DNA from: Sthenelais limicola
Taxonomy: Eukaryota > Annelida > Polychaeta > Phyllodocida > Sigalionidae
NCBI GenBank assembly: GCA_942159475.1
Contig: OW804095.1
Span: forward strand, 88,177,740-88,241,739
Direction of reading: 5' to 3'
DNA length: 64,000 bases
Shown: in pieces, positions 11,661-23,135 of the stretch
How the letters are laid out: each line of letters starts with the position of its first letter
Numbering within the stretch: the first letter of the stretch is position 1
Notes under the pieces: generated by a model
What the model saw: only the letters and a program-made list of their open reading frames with translations
The model's database searches: none
Told to the model about the DNA's origin: nothing
Made by a program: the position numbers and the translations under genes

Positions 11661-11984
11661 GAAACTGATGGCTGGATCTCCGTTATATTTCACATGCACA
11701 TTGCCAAAAATGGTGCCGAACCATTCCGCTATGTTTCATAAACACTTTTGGAAGATATCAGGGTTATAAATGGGTGCGAAATGGGTTGAAATTGAACACC
11801 CCCATCCAGGGTCCCTTCTGTGCCTGAAAATAATCCCCTATCAGTGCCCCTACACCAGAATGAGGCAATTTGCATATTGTGTGTGTATATAGGTTAGTGC
11901 GTGCTTACCTAGAGGTCATAGGTGTCATAGCATGGACACTTTCTAAAATGTGGTTTTCTACACTTTACTCCCAATTTTGTTAGC

Positions 11985-12640
11985 GGGTGATAGATCAGCG
12001 GGGGATGAGATCAGCGGGGGATGAGATCGGCGGGGGATGAGATCGGCAGGGGGTGAGATCGGCGGGTGAGAGATCGGCGGGTGAGAGATCGGCGGGTGAG
12101 AGATCGGCGGGTGAGAGATCGGCGGGGGTGAGATCGGCGGGTTATGAGATCGCCGAGTAATGAGATGAGATCGGCGGGGTGATGAGATCAGCGGGCGCAA
12201 AATCGGCGGGGGTGAGATCGGCGGGTAAGAGATCAGCGGGTAAGAGATCAGTGGGTGAGATATCGGCGGGGGAATGAGATCGACGGGGGTGAGATCGGCA
12301 GGGCTTGATATTGGCTGGTATGAGATCTGCGAGTAATGAGATCAGCGGGTGATGAGATCAACGGGTGAGAGATCGGCGGGGGTGAGATCGGCGAGTTATG
12401 AGATCGGCGGGTTATGAGATCGGTGGGTTATGAGATCGCCGAGTAATGAGATGAGATCGGCGGGTGATGAGATTGGTGGGTGACGAGATCGGCAGGTGAG
12501 AGATCGGCAGGGGGATGAGATCGGCGGGTGAGAGATCGGCAGGGGATGATATAGGTGGGTGAGAGATTGGCAGGTGAGAGATCGGCAGGGGGATGAGATC
12601 GGCGTGGGATTAGATCGGCGGGTGAGAGATCGAGGGGGGC
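11985..12640 (+). repeat. 15-bp minisatellite (GATCGGCGGGTGAGA)
   Basis: Units of GATCGGCGGGTGAGA with GGGGATGA and TTATGA variants run for about 650 bp, roughly 40 copies. A CT-rich run (12670-12712) follows. Confidence 0.9.
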
Positions 12641-13608
12641 TGGGTGGGCGGGTGACAGAATGCACCTCAGCTGTGTCTCTGTCTGTCTGTCTCTCTCTCT
12701 CTCACCCTTTCTTTCTTTGCCTCAGTCTTCAGCACTCTGTACAGTGTGTGAAATTAAATTTATTTTCTTTGCCCGCTAAGTTGGTGGGTGAAATCAGAGC
12801 AGGTAAAATCAGAGATTTACCCGACCACACAGAAAAAGAATCAAAACAGGGTTCCATTTTTGGTATTATGTTGATACAGATACTAAGTTATAGAGACAAC
12901 TTAAAAGAGAAAGATGGTTGGAGAGGGAACAAGGAGAGATGAGGATGTGGGCCCCACTGTCCCACTAGCAAATCCCATGTGTAGCACGGGTATTTGCTAG
13001 AATAAATATATTGCACAATCTGTGTGCAGTTGAACACTGTTTTGTGCAGTAGGCGTCGAAGATGCTCATATATAATGTTTTGGTCTAAAACAACATCCAA
13101 GAACATTTCTCTATTAATTTGGTGCTACTTAATCATTCCTTTTCCCCCATCAAACACTGCTATATATATGTATAAGCACATGTATATATACAACTGTACC
13201 ATGTTTTTGTATGTACATGTGAATACATAGAGATGTGTGTATATATACGTGTATACATTCATACCTATAGATAAGTATGTATGCATGTATACATACATAT
13301 ACATATATGTATACAGATGTATACAAGGAAAGAGACGGAATTCTGTCTAATTTATAAAAAGAAACTAACAAGATCTTCACAAAATACTGAAAATATTAAT
13401 TTATTTGTGACATCTTGTCAGGTATCTAGAATTGTTTTCATATTCAAAATATATTTATAAAATCATTATTCACAAATGTGTACATCTAAAAACAGGTGAA
13501 ATATTTATTGAAAATAATGGAATTGTAAACAATAATAGTACACACAGTAACTATGTCTAGAAGATGCATAGGATATATTTGTGTGTATAGTCTTTTGAAA
13601 AATGATTA

Positions 13609-14033
13609 TGTAGTGAACCGCAGATTCGTGGGCACGAGTTTACGAAATTCCGGAAAGAATCACGAATACGAGGAGATTCGTTTGAACCTGGTTTATTTCC
13701 CAAAGGTATACAGTTACAAAGGTATTGTCACTGAAGCAAGGGTGCTTAAATTGAACAACAGAAGTATCTCGGTCCGCGGCGCGGCTCGAGTCCGTAGTGT
13801 TAAGCGAAGCCTGGATCCCCTTGCAGAGGTAGTAGTATCCTCCGCCTACCGTCCGTCGGAGGGTGTCTGCAGTGTCGTCTGCACAGTGGTCGTATGTCGC
13901 CCCCTGACGGAACTGGCCGGAACTGGTGGTAGTCGTCTCCGGCGCTGGTAGAAGTGCCCCCGCTGTCGTAGCCTGGTTGGTGTTCGGCGATAGTCGACAG
14001 CCTCGCTGTATTCCGGGTAGCGGACCCACTACA
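13609..14033 (-). mobile_element. Solo LTR (family of the LTR at 30838-31241)
   Basis: This 425-bp segment starts TGTAGTG and ends CACTACA. It is flanked by a 4-bp duplication ATTA (13605-13608 and 14034-14037) and resembles the LTR at 30838-31241 along its length, sharing for example ACAGAAGTATCTCG. The polypurine tract beside that LTR sets the minus orientation. No internal region adjoins, so it is a solo LTR left by recombination between LTRs. Open frames across it (132, 129 and 104 codons) are not thought to be genes. Confidence 0.85.
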
Positions 14034-14874
14034 ATTAGAATTAATACTTTTTAATGAAATGATAATTGCGACGTAATCACGCATTTTGTGGGAGTCCATG
14101 TGATTACGTCGCATATTTCTCTGGTCTTACAATCAGGAAATGCTACAATTTGAGGACAAAAAAAGGTTTGACATACATGGGGGATATATCACAGGTTAGG
14201 TTTATGAAAAATAATTGTTATTGGTAAAATATTTTTCAGATGGTGATGAATGTAAAAGGGGCATGTATGTAAAACCTGTTTCTAACTGTCTAGGCCCTTT
14301 TTTGTTGTTCCTGTAAAACTAACTTGAAAAATAACTAAGTACTAATTATATTGATAATATTATTCACTGAGATCCTAATTTCTAGGACAAAAACGAAAAA
14401 CAATTTAATTATCAATTTTATCATCTGAAATATCAATATCTTGCAAAAAATTGTGCCTGCGACGTAATCACGCCCCTAAAAAGAACCCTTGACTTAAATG
14501 ACTGTAACTCAAAAAACAATTTTCCAATTACGTAGCAAACTGAGATTATTAACCTCCAATATGTCCACCCTGTCTCACAAAAGTATAAAGCCCATTTGAA
14601 AAAAATAATTCAAGACCCCTTTACAGACCTATCTATAGGGCACATTTCGTGAGAATTGACCATATATATTTATTTGTATATATCTCGTGGTAAAGCATGG
14701 TATTAGGAAAGGGTCTATCAATTGCTCATTTAAACACTCAAAGCTTACCTGGTAAATTTGAACTATTCAAAAATGAAGTTTTAAAACTTAATCCCAGCAT
14801 AATGGGAAATTCTGAAACCTGGCTTAGTAAAAGCTCTGAGAACATAGTAACAGCTCTGAGGGGTTGCACTATAT

Positions 14875-15181
14875 AACTTAGTCAGAATAATAATGATAAT
14901 AATAATATGAAGAAGGTAGGCAGCTTCGATGGTTACTAACGCCACCCTTTATTAAAGAAAATATTTTCATAATAGTTCATATACGTATGTATGTCCGTCG
15001 AACCATTGTGCATGTAACTTGAATGTTCATGGGTAGAAGGAGTCATGTGACGGTTGTGTCATGGGACCACCACTATCCTAGTTATATATCCCATATACGT
15101 CATCATAACTTAGTCAGATGGGAATAATAATAATAATAATATAAAGAAGGGAGGCAGCTTTGATGGTGACTCACGCCACCC
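14875..15181 (+). repeat. Direct duplication of about 72 bp with AAT microsatellite
   Basis: TAACTTAGTCAG, an (AAT)n run and GCAGCTT.GATGG...CGCCACCC occur at 14875-14946 and again at 15107-15181, about 230 bp apart. No coding sequence is seen. Confidence 0.7.
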
Positions 15182-15245
15182 AGACCCATATATATGTAAG
15201 ATATATGACATTGTGGTTCCTAGCAGCAGCCATATTGAATCATGA

Positions 15246-15464
15246 TGTTAAGGTATGAATGGAAGAATAGCAAACGAACGTGTGGTCTTCGTGAGATGAA
15301 CTAAGCAACTTACGTAATACCTATGGCTTAGCATGAATAAGTAGACTTGCACAGTACTGGATAGCTAAGTATAATTAGCGAATTTAATAATGAAATATTA
15401 TAATTAATGGGTGATAATTAGATAGATAATGAGGTTACACAATGTTACGTAATGTTACATAACA
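15246..15464 (-). mobile_element. Solo LTR of the env-bearing Ty3/Gypsy-like family
   Basis: The 219-bp segment starts TGTTAAGGTATG and ends TGTTACATAACA, with ATGA duplicated on both sides (15242-15245 and 15465-15468). It is nearly identical to the LTR at 53289-53575 but lacks an internal 68-bp block. Strand follows the element at 53-64 kb. Confidence 0.9.
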
Positions 15465-15834
15465 ATGACCTTCAAAATGGCCTACAAAGCAAAAAGTGAA
15501 ATAAAAAATGGATTCCTCACAACCTTGATCCTAAAAAAATTGTTCTTATTCATCAATATGTACACCCATTGAATGCATATACGAGTGATGAGATAACATT
15601 CTTGTTACTCAGTGGTGGCCATATTGGATTTTGACCTTGAAATTGACCTTGGAACATAAAATGAACTTGAGAAATGAATTCCTCATACTTAAAAACATCA
15701 ATAAAGTGGTATTATAGTTGAAGATCTACCAAATAGAAGCCAAGATATGCCATATTTACTGTTTTGGGCAGCCATCCTGAATTTTGCAGCTACTGGCCAC
15801 CAGGGGTGTCTACCAACTTGTAGCTGGTGCCTTT
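15465..15834. other. Non-coding spacer
   Basis: AT-rich sequence with repeated 'GGCCATATTGGATT'-like phrases. I see no gene. Confidence 0.5.
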
Positions 15835-16601
15835 TTGAAAATTCAGGCCTTATTGGAATAACAGGAAAAACGAATAATTGGTTAAAAAATTACCTGATGA
15901 ACAGACAACAAATTGTAAGGGTGAATGGTCTTTATTCTAAGCAGGAGACTATAACCTTTGGTGTGCCACAAGGAACTATGTTAGGGCCAATTTTGTTTTC
16001 CATATATATTAACGATCTGCATGAAATAATTGAAAACTCAGTTATTCAACATTATGCTGATGATACGGTTATTTTTAACAGCAGCAAAAATGAAACAAAA
16101 TTGTACCAAGAATTTCAAAAAAACTTGGACCATGTAAATACATGGTGTAAGTTAAGCAAAATATCCATGAACGCCATGAAGACCCAATACATACAATTTA
16201 ACATAGGCAGAAAAAAACAGCAAGAAAATCCCACACACTGTCTCCAGCTTGGAAGTGAAACCCTCACCCAAGTGAACCAATACAAGTATTTGGGATTAGT
16301 AATTGATGAGAAACTTACCTTCAACGATCACACAACCAGTGTTATCAATAAGGTTAGATGGAAGGTAAACTCATTAAGAAAATCTAACTATGTCCTCAAT
16401 AAGAAAATAAAAACTGATATAGTCAAAATGTTGATTATACCAGTCATTGAATCAGAAGATATATTCTACCAAACAGCAAGTAAAAAACTTCTTAATAGAC
16501 TTCACACTCTCTTGAATACTGCAATAAGGTATATATTTACATTGCAAAAGAGAGAAAATTTAATGTGCATTCTAAAAAAGGACAAACCTACACACTCTTG
16601 A
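15835..16601 (+). pseudogene. 5'-truncated Jockey/CR1-type LINE reverse transcriptase
   Basis: The frame covers the C-terminal half of a non-LTR reverse transcriptase. It shows the GVPQGTMLGPILFSIYINDL block, the catalytic YADD (in HYADDTVIF), then the YKYLGLVIDEKLTF region and the start of the C-terminal domain. The N-terminal fingers and the endonuclease are missing, the usual 5' truncation of LINE copies. The frame stops at 16601, and related sequence continues out of frame (about 16610-16830). The copy is dead. The first 30 or so residues of the open frame (15747-15834) are unrelated flank. Confidence 0.85.
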
Positions 16602-17160
16602 GGCTGCCTTTTATTTATCCCAGAATGAAGAAAATCTTGATCTGAGACAAATTTAGACAAGAAGTCATGCTCAAAGCAGAAACAATTTCAAAAATAAGAT
16701 CCCAAAAACAACATTTTACAAAAATTCATTCCTCTACAAAGCCCAGTCTCAATGGAACGGGCTATCAACTAGTGCCCACAAGGCAACCTCGAAGTTTGAA
16801 TTTAAAAAGCAGATTGAAAATGTATTATAATGTCTAGGATTATATCCGAATAAGATCTGATTATTTTATTGTATTTTATATCGTATCATACGGTACCATC
16901 TCTTGCCAAGCAAACCTCGATCTTTGGAGACCTAGAGTCTCTATTTACTTTGCTCGTTATTATTTTTATTTACATTCTATTTTATTTTATATTTTATTTT
17001 ATTTTTATTTAACCTTACCTGTAAAAATTATAACTCTGCCCTGTGCGAGAACTGGATCTAATCTAGATGACTGTATACCTATTTGTCTTTTATATGTGTG
17101 ATTATTCTTATGTAATGTGAGTTCGATAAATAAAGTAGTATCTTATCTTATCTTATCTTT
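16602..17160 (+). mobile_element. LINE 3' end with (TTATC)n tail
   Basis: Residual coding sequence, then a 3' untranslated region ending in an AATAAAGTAG-like stretch and four TTATC/TATCT units (17137-17160). A short tandem tail instead of poly(A) occurs in several LINE clades. Confidence 0.65.
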
Positions 17161-17564
17161 AACACCATGCCAAATTTCAAAATGGTGTCACAATGTACAC
17201 AATGTAGACAATTAGGTCCCCAAATAGTATGACCTGATCTGAAAAAATGCTTTTTCACCAAAATCTGACTGTTGCCATGGCAACAAAATTAGAAAATAAA
17301 GATATTTTGTTGAAATATATTTTTGGAATCTCCATACATACTTGTTTACTATAATATCCCAACCTGTACAGTATATTTTATATATGTTATATTCCCTGCA
17401 AATAACAATGCTAAATATGCCAAATGGTGCATATGTATTTGGGGCTTCAGGCAGTTTTGTCTCGAAATGTTGAAGTTTTGTCTCGAAATTTATAATTTGG
17501 AGACAATTTTGCCGTAGATTTAAATTCAGCCTGGGCAAACAAGTAAGTAATTGATGATGAATAT

Positions 17565-18378
17565 AGTTTTTTTAAACTTTCAAGACTTTAGACTATGTCT
17601 AGGCAAAACTCTCAATAAAATCCCTGGCTTCAAGGACAATCTCAATCTCTTTGTCTTTGTCTCCAGTCTCTGAAAATTAGACAATATATTGCCTCTTCAG
17701 TTTTTGTCCTAATTTGAGATAATTTTTTCTGGTGGCTGGTGGTAGTTTTTGGCATGGTTTATTTTTAGATCAAACATTTTACTTCCTCTCTGGTTGTGCA
17801 CGCATTTCATTTCTGGAGCATCATGGTACCCTAATTCTGTAATGTCCCAAATTGTGAATTTAGTGACAAAACTTCAACAACAAAACCACGTATGAACAGC
17901 TATCTGAGTTGTCGTTAGTTTTTTCTCTTTCGGCCTCAATTTTGTCACTGAGACCTCAGAATTGTCACAGAGACAATAAATGAACTGCATTTGTGAATTT
18001 AGTGGAAAAAACTTCAACATGTTTTAGACAAAACCACCTAAGGACAGCTATCGGAGCTGTCCTTAGTTTTTGGTCTTTTGTCCTCAAAATTGTCACAGAG
18101 ACAACAGACAAACTGCATTATGAACGCGATATATATTGTCTGGAATTACTTAAAATTGTCACATTTTGATTGTCTCTCCATTATCTGCGCACCTGCTGCA
18201 AATCTCTATACGAAAAACTACCGCCAGCCGCCAGAAAACTACCGCAAATAAGGACAAAAATTGAAGAGAGTGGAGACAAAAACAAAATCGGGCTTCAAGA
18301 TTGTCCTTGAAGCCGGGGATTTTATTGAAGATTTTCGCCTATAGACATTGTCTAAAGTCTAAAGTTTTTTATGTGCGA
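17565..18378. mobile_element. MITE-like element with about 120-bp inverted arms
   Basis: 17572-17690 matches the reverse complement of 18250-18372 (shared AATAAAATCCC.GGCTTCAAGGACAAT and TTAGACTATGTCTA-like ends). The interior holds two tandem, diverged units of about 140 bp (about 17850-17993 and 17994-18120) with ATTGTCACAGAGACAA. It has no coding capacity. No target duplication could be fixed. Confidence 0.65.
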
Positions 18379-21227
18379 GGGCCCAGGTGTCACGATATAT
18401 AATTCAAGGAATATTTCAGAGAAGTTGAAAATTCGTATGAAAGTCATAGATCCGCCTTCGATGTCGTTATCCTAGGTATGAGATATTGATCTAGACCCAG
18501 ACACCCCTTTCTACTTACTCCCTTGTCGCAGTGGCTCTCTATCCAACCCTTGGGGAGAAAATATATGATCTAATTTCTTCCGTATTCGGCTTCGTGAGGC
18601 CATTCTGAAAAATGGGTTCTACACAGGGGAGGTAATAAAAAGACCTATTTGGTGAACACAGCCAACAGGAACCCAATATTTTGCTTCTATATTCGCATGA
18701 TTGATGTGTACACAAAAGTCACCTTTTTGTCTGTACGAGTTCTAGAGTCCATGCTGATACTCTTTTAGACCCTACTGAAAACTCTTAGTTAATGCCAGCG
18801 TAAAAACTAATTGAGGAAATCCCATTCTCCGTTGCGTTAAAGTAGGGACCAAGAATAAGCTATAATAACTGTCGGGGAACTCAGCAGGTCTTCCAATTGA
18901 ATCATCAATGAAAAAAGGAGGGGACACTTATTCGGCCTACCGGGCACAGTAATGTATATTCAGCCTTTTCCTTCGCCCAGTCGATTCAATCGTCTCCCAC
19001 GGAGTCTATAAAAAAGGGCACTGCGCAATCAAAACCTTCCCTCAACGTCAATAGAAAAAAATCAATTAGAATCAGCTGTTTGGATCGGAGGTGTTCACAC
19101 TATACAGGGATGACGGCAGGACTTACCACCAGCCGGTTTCCCTCTTGGTAGACCGACAGTCCGGTATAGAGCTAAACCCCAGCAGGATATTCGGTAATGA
19201 AGACGCTTCAATGTTGATTCTCTTGCCTGACAATCCTCCGGTGATGCGATTGAAGGACACACAGGCTGACTGTGAGCCGGAATAGTGCTCACTCTAAAAG
19301 CCCTTCGTAGTCAACTAAAGCCCCGTACCCACTTAACCGATTTTCTCACGGGAGCATTCGGTGGCCTGATGGGAAAATAGTCTGATGATTGGACCATCAT
19401 ATCTTTCTATTTTGCATTTAATATACATTTCAGCAATACACATTGTGTACTGTTACAATATTTTCATTCGGCATTGATCACATGTATATCATTCTATCAA
19501 ACATCAAGTAAAAATACATAGAAACCTTTACCATGGATTATTCCAATCAATCCAATGATGACATTGAATTGATGTATGCTTATATAAATACTAATGATGA
19601 AAATGATTTGATATTATGTCTGGATATAGGAAGAGTGATTATATCTGTAACGGAAAGCAGTATAATCTTTTAGTTAACCCATTATACGTTCTATAAATAT
19701 ATCCACAAAAATGCTTTGGCACTATACTCATATGAATTGAATGTATATAGTTATCGTACAACTATGCAGGGGCTGCAGTTGTCATCGACGCCATCAGCTA
19801 TATTGTACCTGTATTCAGAATAATTACATATACTTGTAATAAGTGTGTTAGTATTAGAAAGGAACATTTAAGTGTTTCTTATGCAACAGGGGCTGCTGTT
19901 TAGATTATTTTGGACGCATAACTCGACCTCGATGTTGTTTTTGTTTCATTTCTTTAACTCAATATTTAAGTAAAGGCATACACGTATTAACTTAGTTCTG
20001 TCAGATTTGGCCATCTATATTTTATGAGCATTTTGCAGATGTGAAACCGCGTCAATAAAACAGGTTCTGACCACATTTTCATTATCTTCGACAGATGAAA
20101 GCTTTTATTACATTAGTCGAGACATGAAAAGGACCAGAGTGGTGTAAAACGGGCCTCGAGTCCTGGAATGGGTCGTTAAAGGTGAAGGTCAGGGGCCAAG
20201 GTCAACTGCTGGCAGACATGTTTGACCTGACCGCTTCCTCTGTTGAGATGGTCTTCTTTTAAAGCTGCACTCTCAGCTAACATCGATACAAAACTAAAGA
20301 TTGTCTACAATTTGTTCCGTTCACATCTAAACGACATTCAAAAGTAAAAAGTTAAACGTAAGAATTTAAAGATTCGACCTCAAATTCTTCTATAAACTTA
20401 TAACAGCAGCACAATATTGATAAATACACTCCACTAAGTCATAATATGAGTTAATTTGGTAAAAGAGTCTTATCGCAATAACTGAGAACCCAGTTTCAAG
20501 ATATTACACAGTACTTAGCATCTTCCTCCCCTCCTCTTTTTCTCTCCCCCCTGGTCCCACTTCTCTCTCTCCCTCTCCCCTCTATATTTTCTCCCCCTCC
20601 CCTACACCACCTCCTCTTTTCCCTCCCCCTTCCCGCTACTCTTTTTTCCCTCCCCTCCCCCTTTCCAATTTTCCCATCGTCCCTCTCTCTCCCCGTGGAC
20701 AGCAAAGACATGATGTCATTATGTTTTCATTCAAGTGATGGTCATGTGATGATAAATCACATTAAATGTATTAAATGTAAATTAAATGTATAATAAAACC
20801 TGTTAGTATTGTAGGCCTATATTTGTGAGTCATCCATACCAATAATAAGCTATTATTACATACATATGTGATTTCGAAGAAGTGATACAGGGGTCCCATC
20901 TGATAAGTTGTATAATATATGTGGGAGAAGCATAGGACAAAAGTGTCTGCTTTGCCCCCCTAAAGATGGAGAACAACAATGTTTAAAGGCTTTTTCGCTG
21001 TGAAAAGTAGAATAAAATATCATATGGCAAAATGAACAAGTGGCTAGAAAATTCCAACAATTTTTTAAGGGGAAAGGGGTGGAACTAGCCCTAACAAACC
21101 TCAAGGGAACGACGTTTACCCAGTATTATGTCTAACATCCAGCATCTTGCTTTACCTCGGCCTTCTGTTACCACCTTGCATGCTTTTATGTGTGACAGTG
21201 GAGCACATGACAGCCAGAGATGCCATG
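18379..21227. other. Long non-coding stretch
   Basis: No supported gene or RNA in about 2.8 kb. A pyrimidine-rich CT tract at 20518-20697 is the only clear feature. The small open frames (up to about 80 codons) are low-complexity or chance. Confidence 0.55.
20518..20697. repeat. Pyrimidine-rich (C/T) tract
   Basis: About 180 bases are almost wholly C and T on the plus strand, with irregular CCCTCC and TCTCTC units. Confidence 0.8.
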
Positions 21228-21710
21228 TAGTCAGGGAATTTTATGAGAAAAAAGGCTAATCTGGGAACAAATTCCTTACCAAACAATTTCTTCACCAATG
21301 TGTTGTTAAGGTGTCTACTAACATATATCAAAACATTTACACCCAACTCCCGTAGGAGAACCTGTGACAGCTGAAAACAAAAATGGTCGCCACTAAAACC
21401 TTGGAACCTCCATAACTTTGGGTAGAATAAACATGTAATCAAGTGTGAATACACTCTGTCCATGTTTTAAGGCATGGGGAATCCATTTGAATATGAAAGA
21501 AATTGATACCGACAATATTTAGCAAGTTAATCTACTGTTACTGAGAAAAAATGAACGAAAAACCCTAAAAAATCCTCCCAATAGTCAGGAAATTACAAAA
21601 ATCTGGGAACAAAAGGTTTTTACAACCAAGTGTTTGCAAAGGTGTCTACTAACATATTTCAAAACATCTACATTCAACTCCCATCAGAAAACATGTGACA
21701 GCCACTGAAA
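21228..21710 (+). repeat. Left inverted repeat flanking the DTD/CXC pseudogene
   Basis: About 480 bp matches the reverse complement of 26340-26837 almost end to end (shared CTGGGAACAAATTCCTTACC, AACCCTAAAAAATCCTCCCA). Each arm is itself two diverged subunits carrying AGGTGTCTACTAACATAT. A 103-codon minus frame here parallels an 80-codon plus frame in the other arm, reflecting the repeat rather than a gene. Confidence 0.85.
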
Positions 21711-22098
21711 GTCTTGAGTACCTTGGCACGTTTCTGTAAAAATTGAAATGGTTAAGTCATGCCGTACATAGCTTGTAGGGGGTCAAACTAAGGTTTGTTC
21801 ATTATTCTGAACGGAGGCCCATATGGAGTAAAAGGACATTTGCCCCTATTGTTTTAATTCCCTAATTCACTGTTAGTGCTGCCACCTAGAGGATCCTTTT
21901 GACTACATTCTTGCAGACAACCTTTTCCAAAGTTTTTTTATATTTCATGTCCATTATTAGAAAGAACTGATCAATTTATGTCAATCCAGGTTATGAATTA
22001 ATGCATCTTTGATTTCACATCAAAATTGTATTGAGGGATGTCTCTGTTCTGTGTACAAATAACTTTTGTGTGAGTGATAATAGAGGTTATGCTAGAAT

Positions 22099-22659
22099 AT
22101 GGCGCCAGGAGAAAGTAGCAAGGAAATTGGAACCTACCATAGGGGATACACACTAAATATGCCAGAACTATTGAAGTTCTCTGCTGCAGGGCATCATCAA
22201 TATGCCAAGGGTGCGCGGCTGTATTGTCAACTAATAAAGCAACTGGGAAACTTCGGCTGGCTACAAGGAGACCTTAGAAAAATTCAACACTTATGAAACC
22301 ATGTTGTCCATTACTCTTGCCATGATTGGTCTGGCAACTGGTGTGACTGTATTGAGCAGAAAGTCATTCAAGGCAGCAAAGTGAGAAGGTGGGTTGAGTA
22401 GGGGAAGGATGAGAACTCCTGCTGTGATCTTCAGATTCAACCCCATATGAATCATGTCACACAAAAGGCAAAGTTCTTGGACAATACTCATAACAAGAGT
22501 GAGCTTATCTATCTCCTCTCGTCAACGTTCCAGAAAAATCAGATCGTCGTGTGGCAGTGTGACAAGGATGCAGACACCTCAATTGTGAAAGCGGCAATGG
22601 TGGCAGCTACAGATGGCTCCGTTGAGGTCAATAAAATTTGTGTACATACTTCAAACTAG
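22099..22659 (+). pseudogene. Decayed N-terminal part of a DTD/CXC-family protein
   Basis: Three pieces in shifting frames resemble one uncharacterised, expanded invertebrate protein family, recognised from memory. 22099-22296 contains LLKFSAAGHHQYAKGARLY, and about 22300-22440 has a decayed WSGNW..CIEQKV segment with a stop. 22447-22659 contains QKAKFLDNTHNKSELIYLL and then a CDKDADTSIVKAA segment. In the family these precede an acidic DTDLL motif, found here only after the inserted retrotransposon (25454 onward). Frame changes and an internal stop mark it as non-functional. The DAD..IV..A and later DTDLL spacing looks like a FEN/XPG-type PIN nuclease core; this is my inference. Confidence 0.6.
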
Positions 22660-22680
22660 ATTTCTTCAAACATACTGTCA

Positions 22681-22775
22681 ATATGTGTCTCTTGACTTGC
22701 TGACTATAATATTGGAGAATGAATTGATGAACACAGGTATGGCCTGAAACCACATAAACATGGGGTTTATTACAC
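22681..22775 (-). repeat. Split direct repeat B2
   Basis: 95 bp essentially identical to B1 at 22972-23066, from ATATGTGTCTCTTGAC to TTTATTACAC. Confidence 0.85.
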
Positions 22776-22800
22776 GATAAACAGATACATAAGTAAAAGA

Positions 22801-22974
22801 AAATTTTTTTCTGACGTGCGTGCGGGTCAGGAGATGGGCGTGGAGTGAGGAATGGATGAGGGGGAGCGAATGTTATGTATTATGACGTAACGTCAATGGA
22901 TGCAGGGGGCATGGTTACCGCATCGGTCACCAAGGTCTCGGACAATATAATCGGTGACGGGTCACCTGCACATA
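22801..22974 (-). repeat. Split direct repeat A2
   Basis: Matches A1 at 25208-25364 apart from point changes and a 16-bp indel (TCACCAAGGTCTCG region). It overlaps B1 by a few bases. Confidence 0.85.
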
Positions 22975-23066
22975 TGTGTCTCTTGACTTGCTGACTATAA
23001 TATTGGAGAATGAATTGATGAACACAGGTATGGCCTGAAACCACATAAACATGGGGTTTATTACAC
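22972..23066 (-). repeat. Split direct repeat B1
   Basis: 95-bp partner of B2. It lies just downstream of the recombinase gene. Confidence 0.85.
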
Positions 23067-23135
23067 CAAACACAGGCCAAACCGAAGAGAATCAGGATGT
23101 AAGCATGTCAGCAGTGAAAGTGTCAACCTTCAATT

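Larger units (their letters stand above)
10432..14662. mobile_element. TIR-bounded non-autonomous DNA element, copy 2 (inverted)
   Basis: The 25-bp terminal motif occurs at 10432-10456 and inverted at 14638-14662. The right portion matches the left portion of copy 1 in inverse orientation, so both copies belong to one family. The interior is a 13-bp minisatellite (10465-11660), a 15-bp minisatellite (11985-12640), a CT run and a solo LTR (13609-14033). No transposase is seen. Confidence 0.6.
11550..14662 (-). repeat. Right arm of the long inverted repeat (partner 554-1950)
   Basis: Block-wise inverse match to 554-1950, with insertions: the 11985-12640 minisatellite, and about 620 bp around the solo LTR (13430-14055). 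Confidence 0.75.

Noticed and set aside
2235..12640. CRISPR-like repeat arrays
   Set aside because: The repeats are contiguous with no unique spacers, and the DNA is eukaryotic.
13553..14114. Overlapping 104-132-codon frames
   Set aside because: They lie in a solo LTR with defined ends and target duplication.
21152..21463. 103-codon frame with a homologue at 26559-26798
   Set aside because: The similarity reflects the inverted DNA repeats; it appears on opposite strands and has no recognisable domain.
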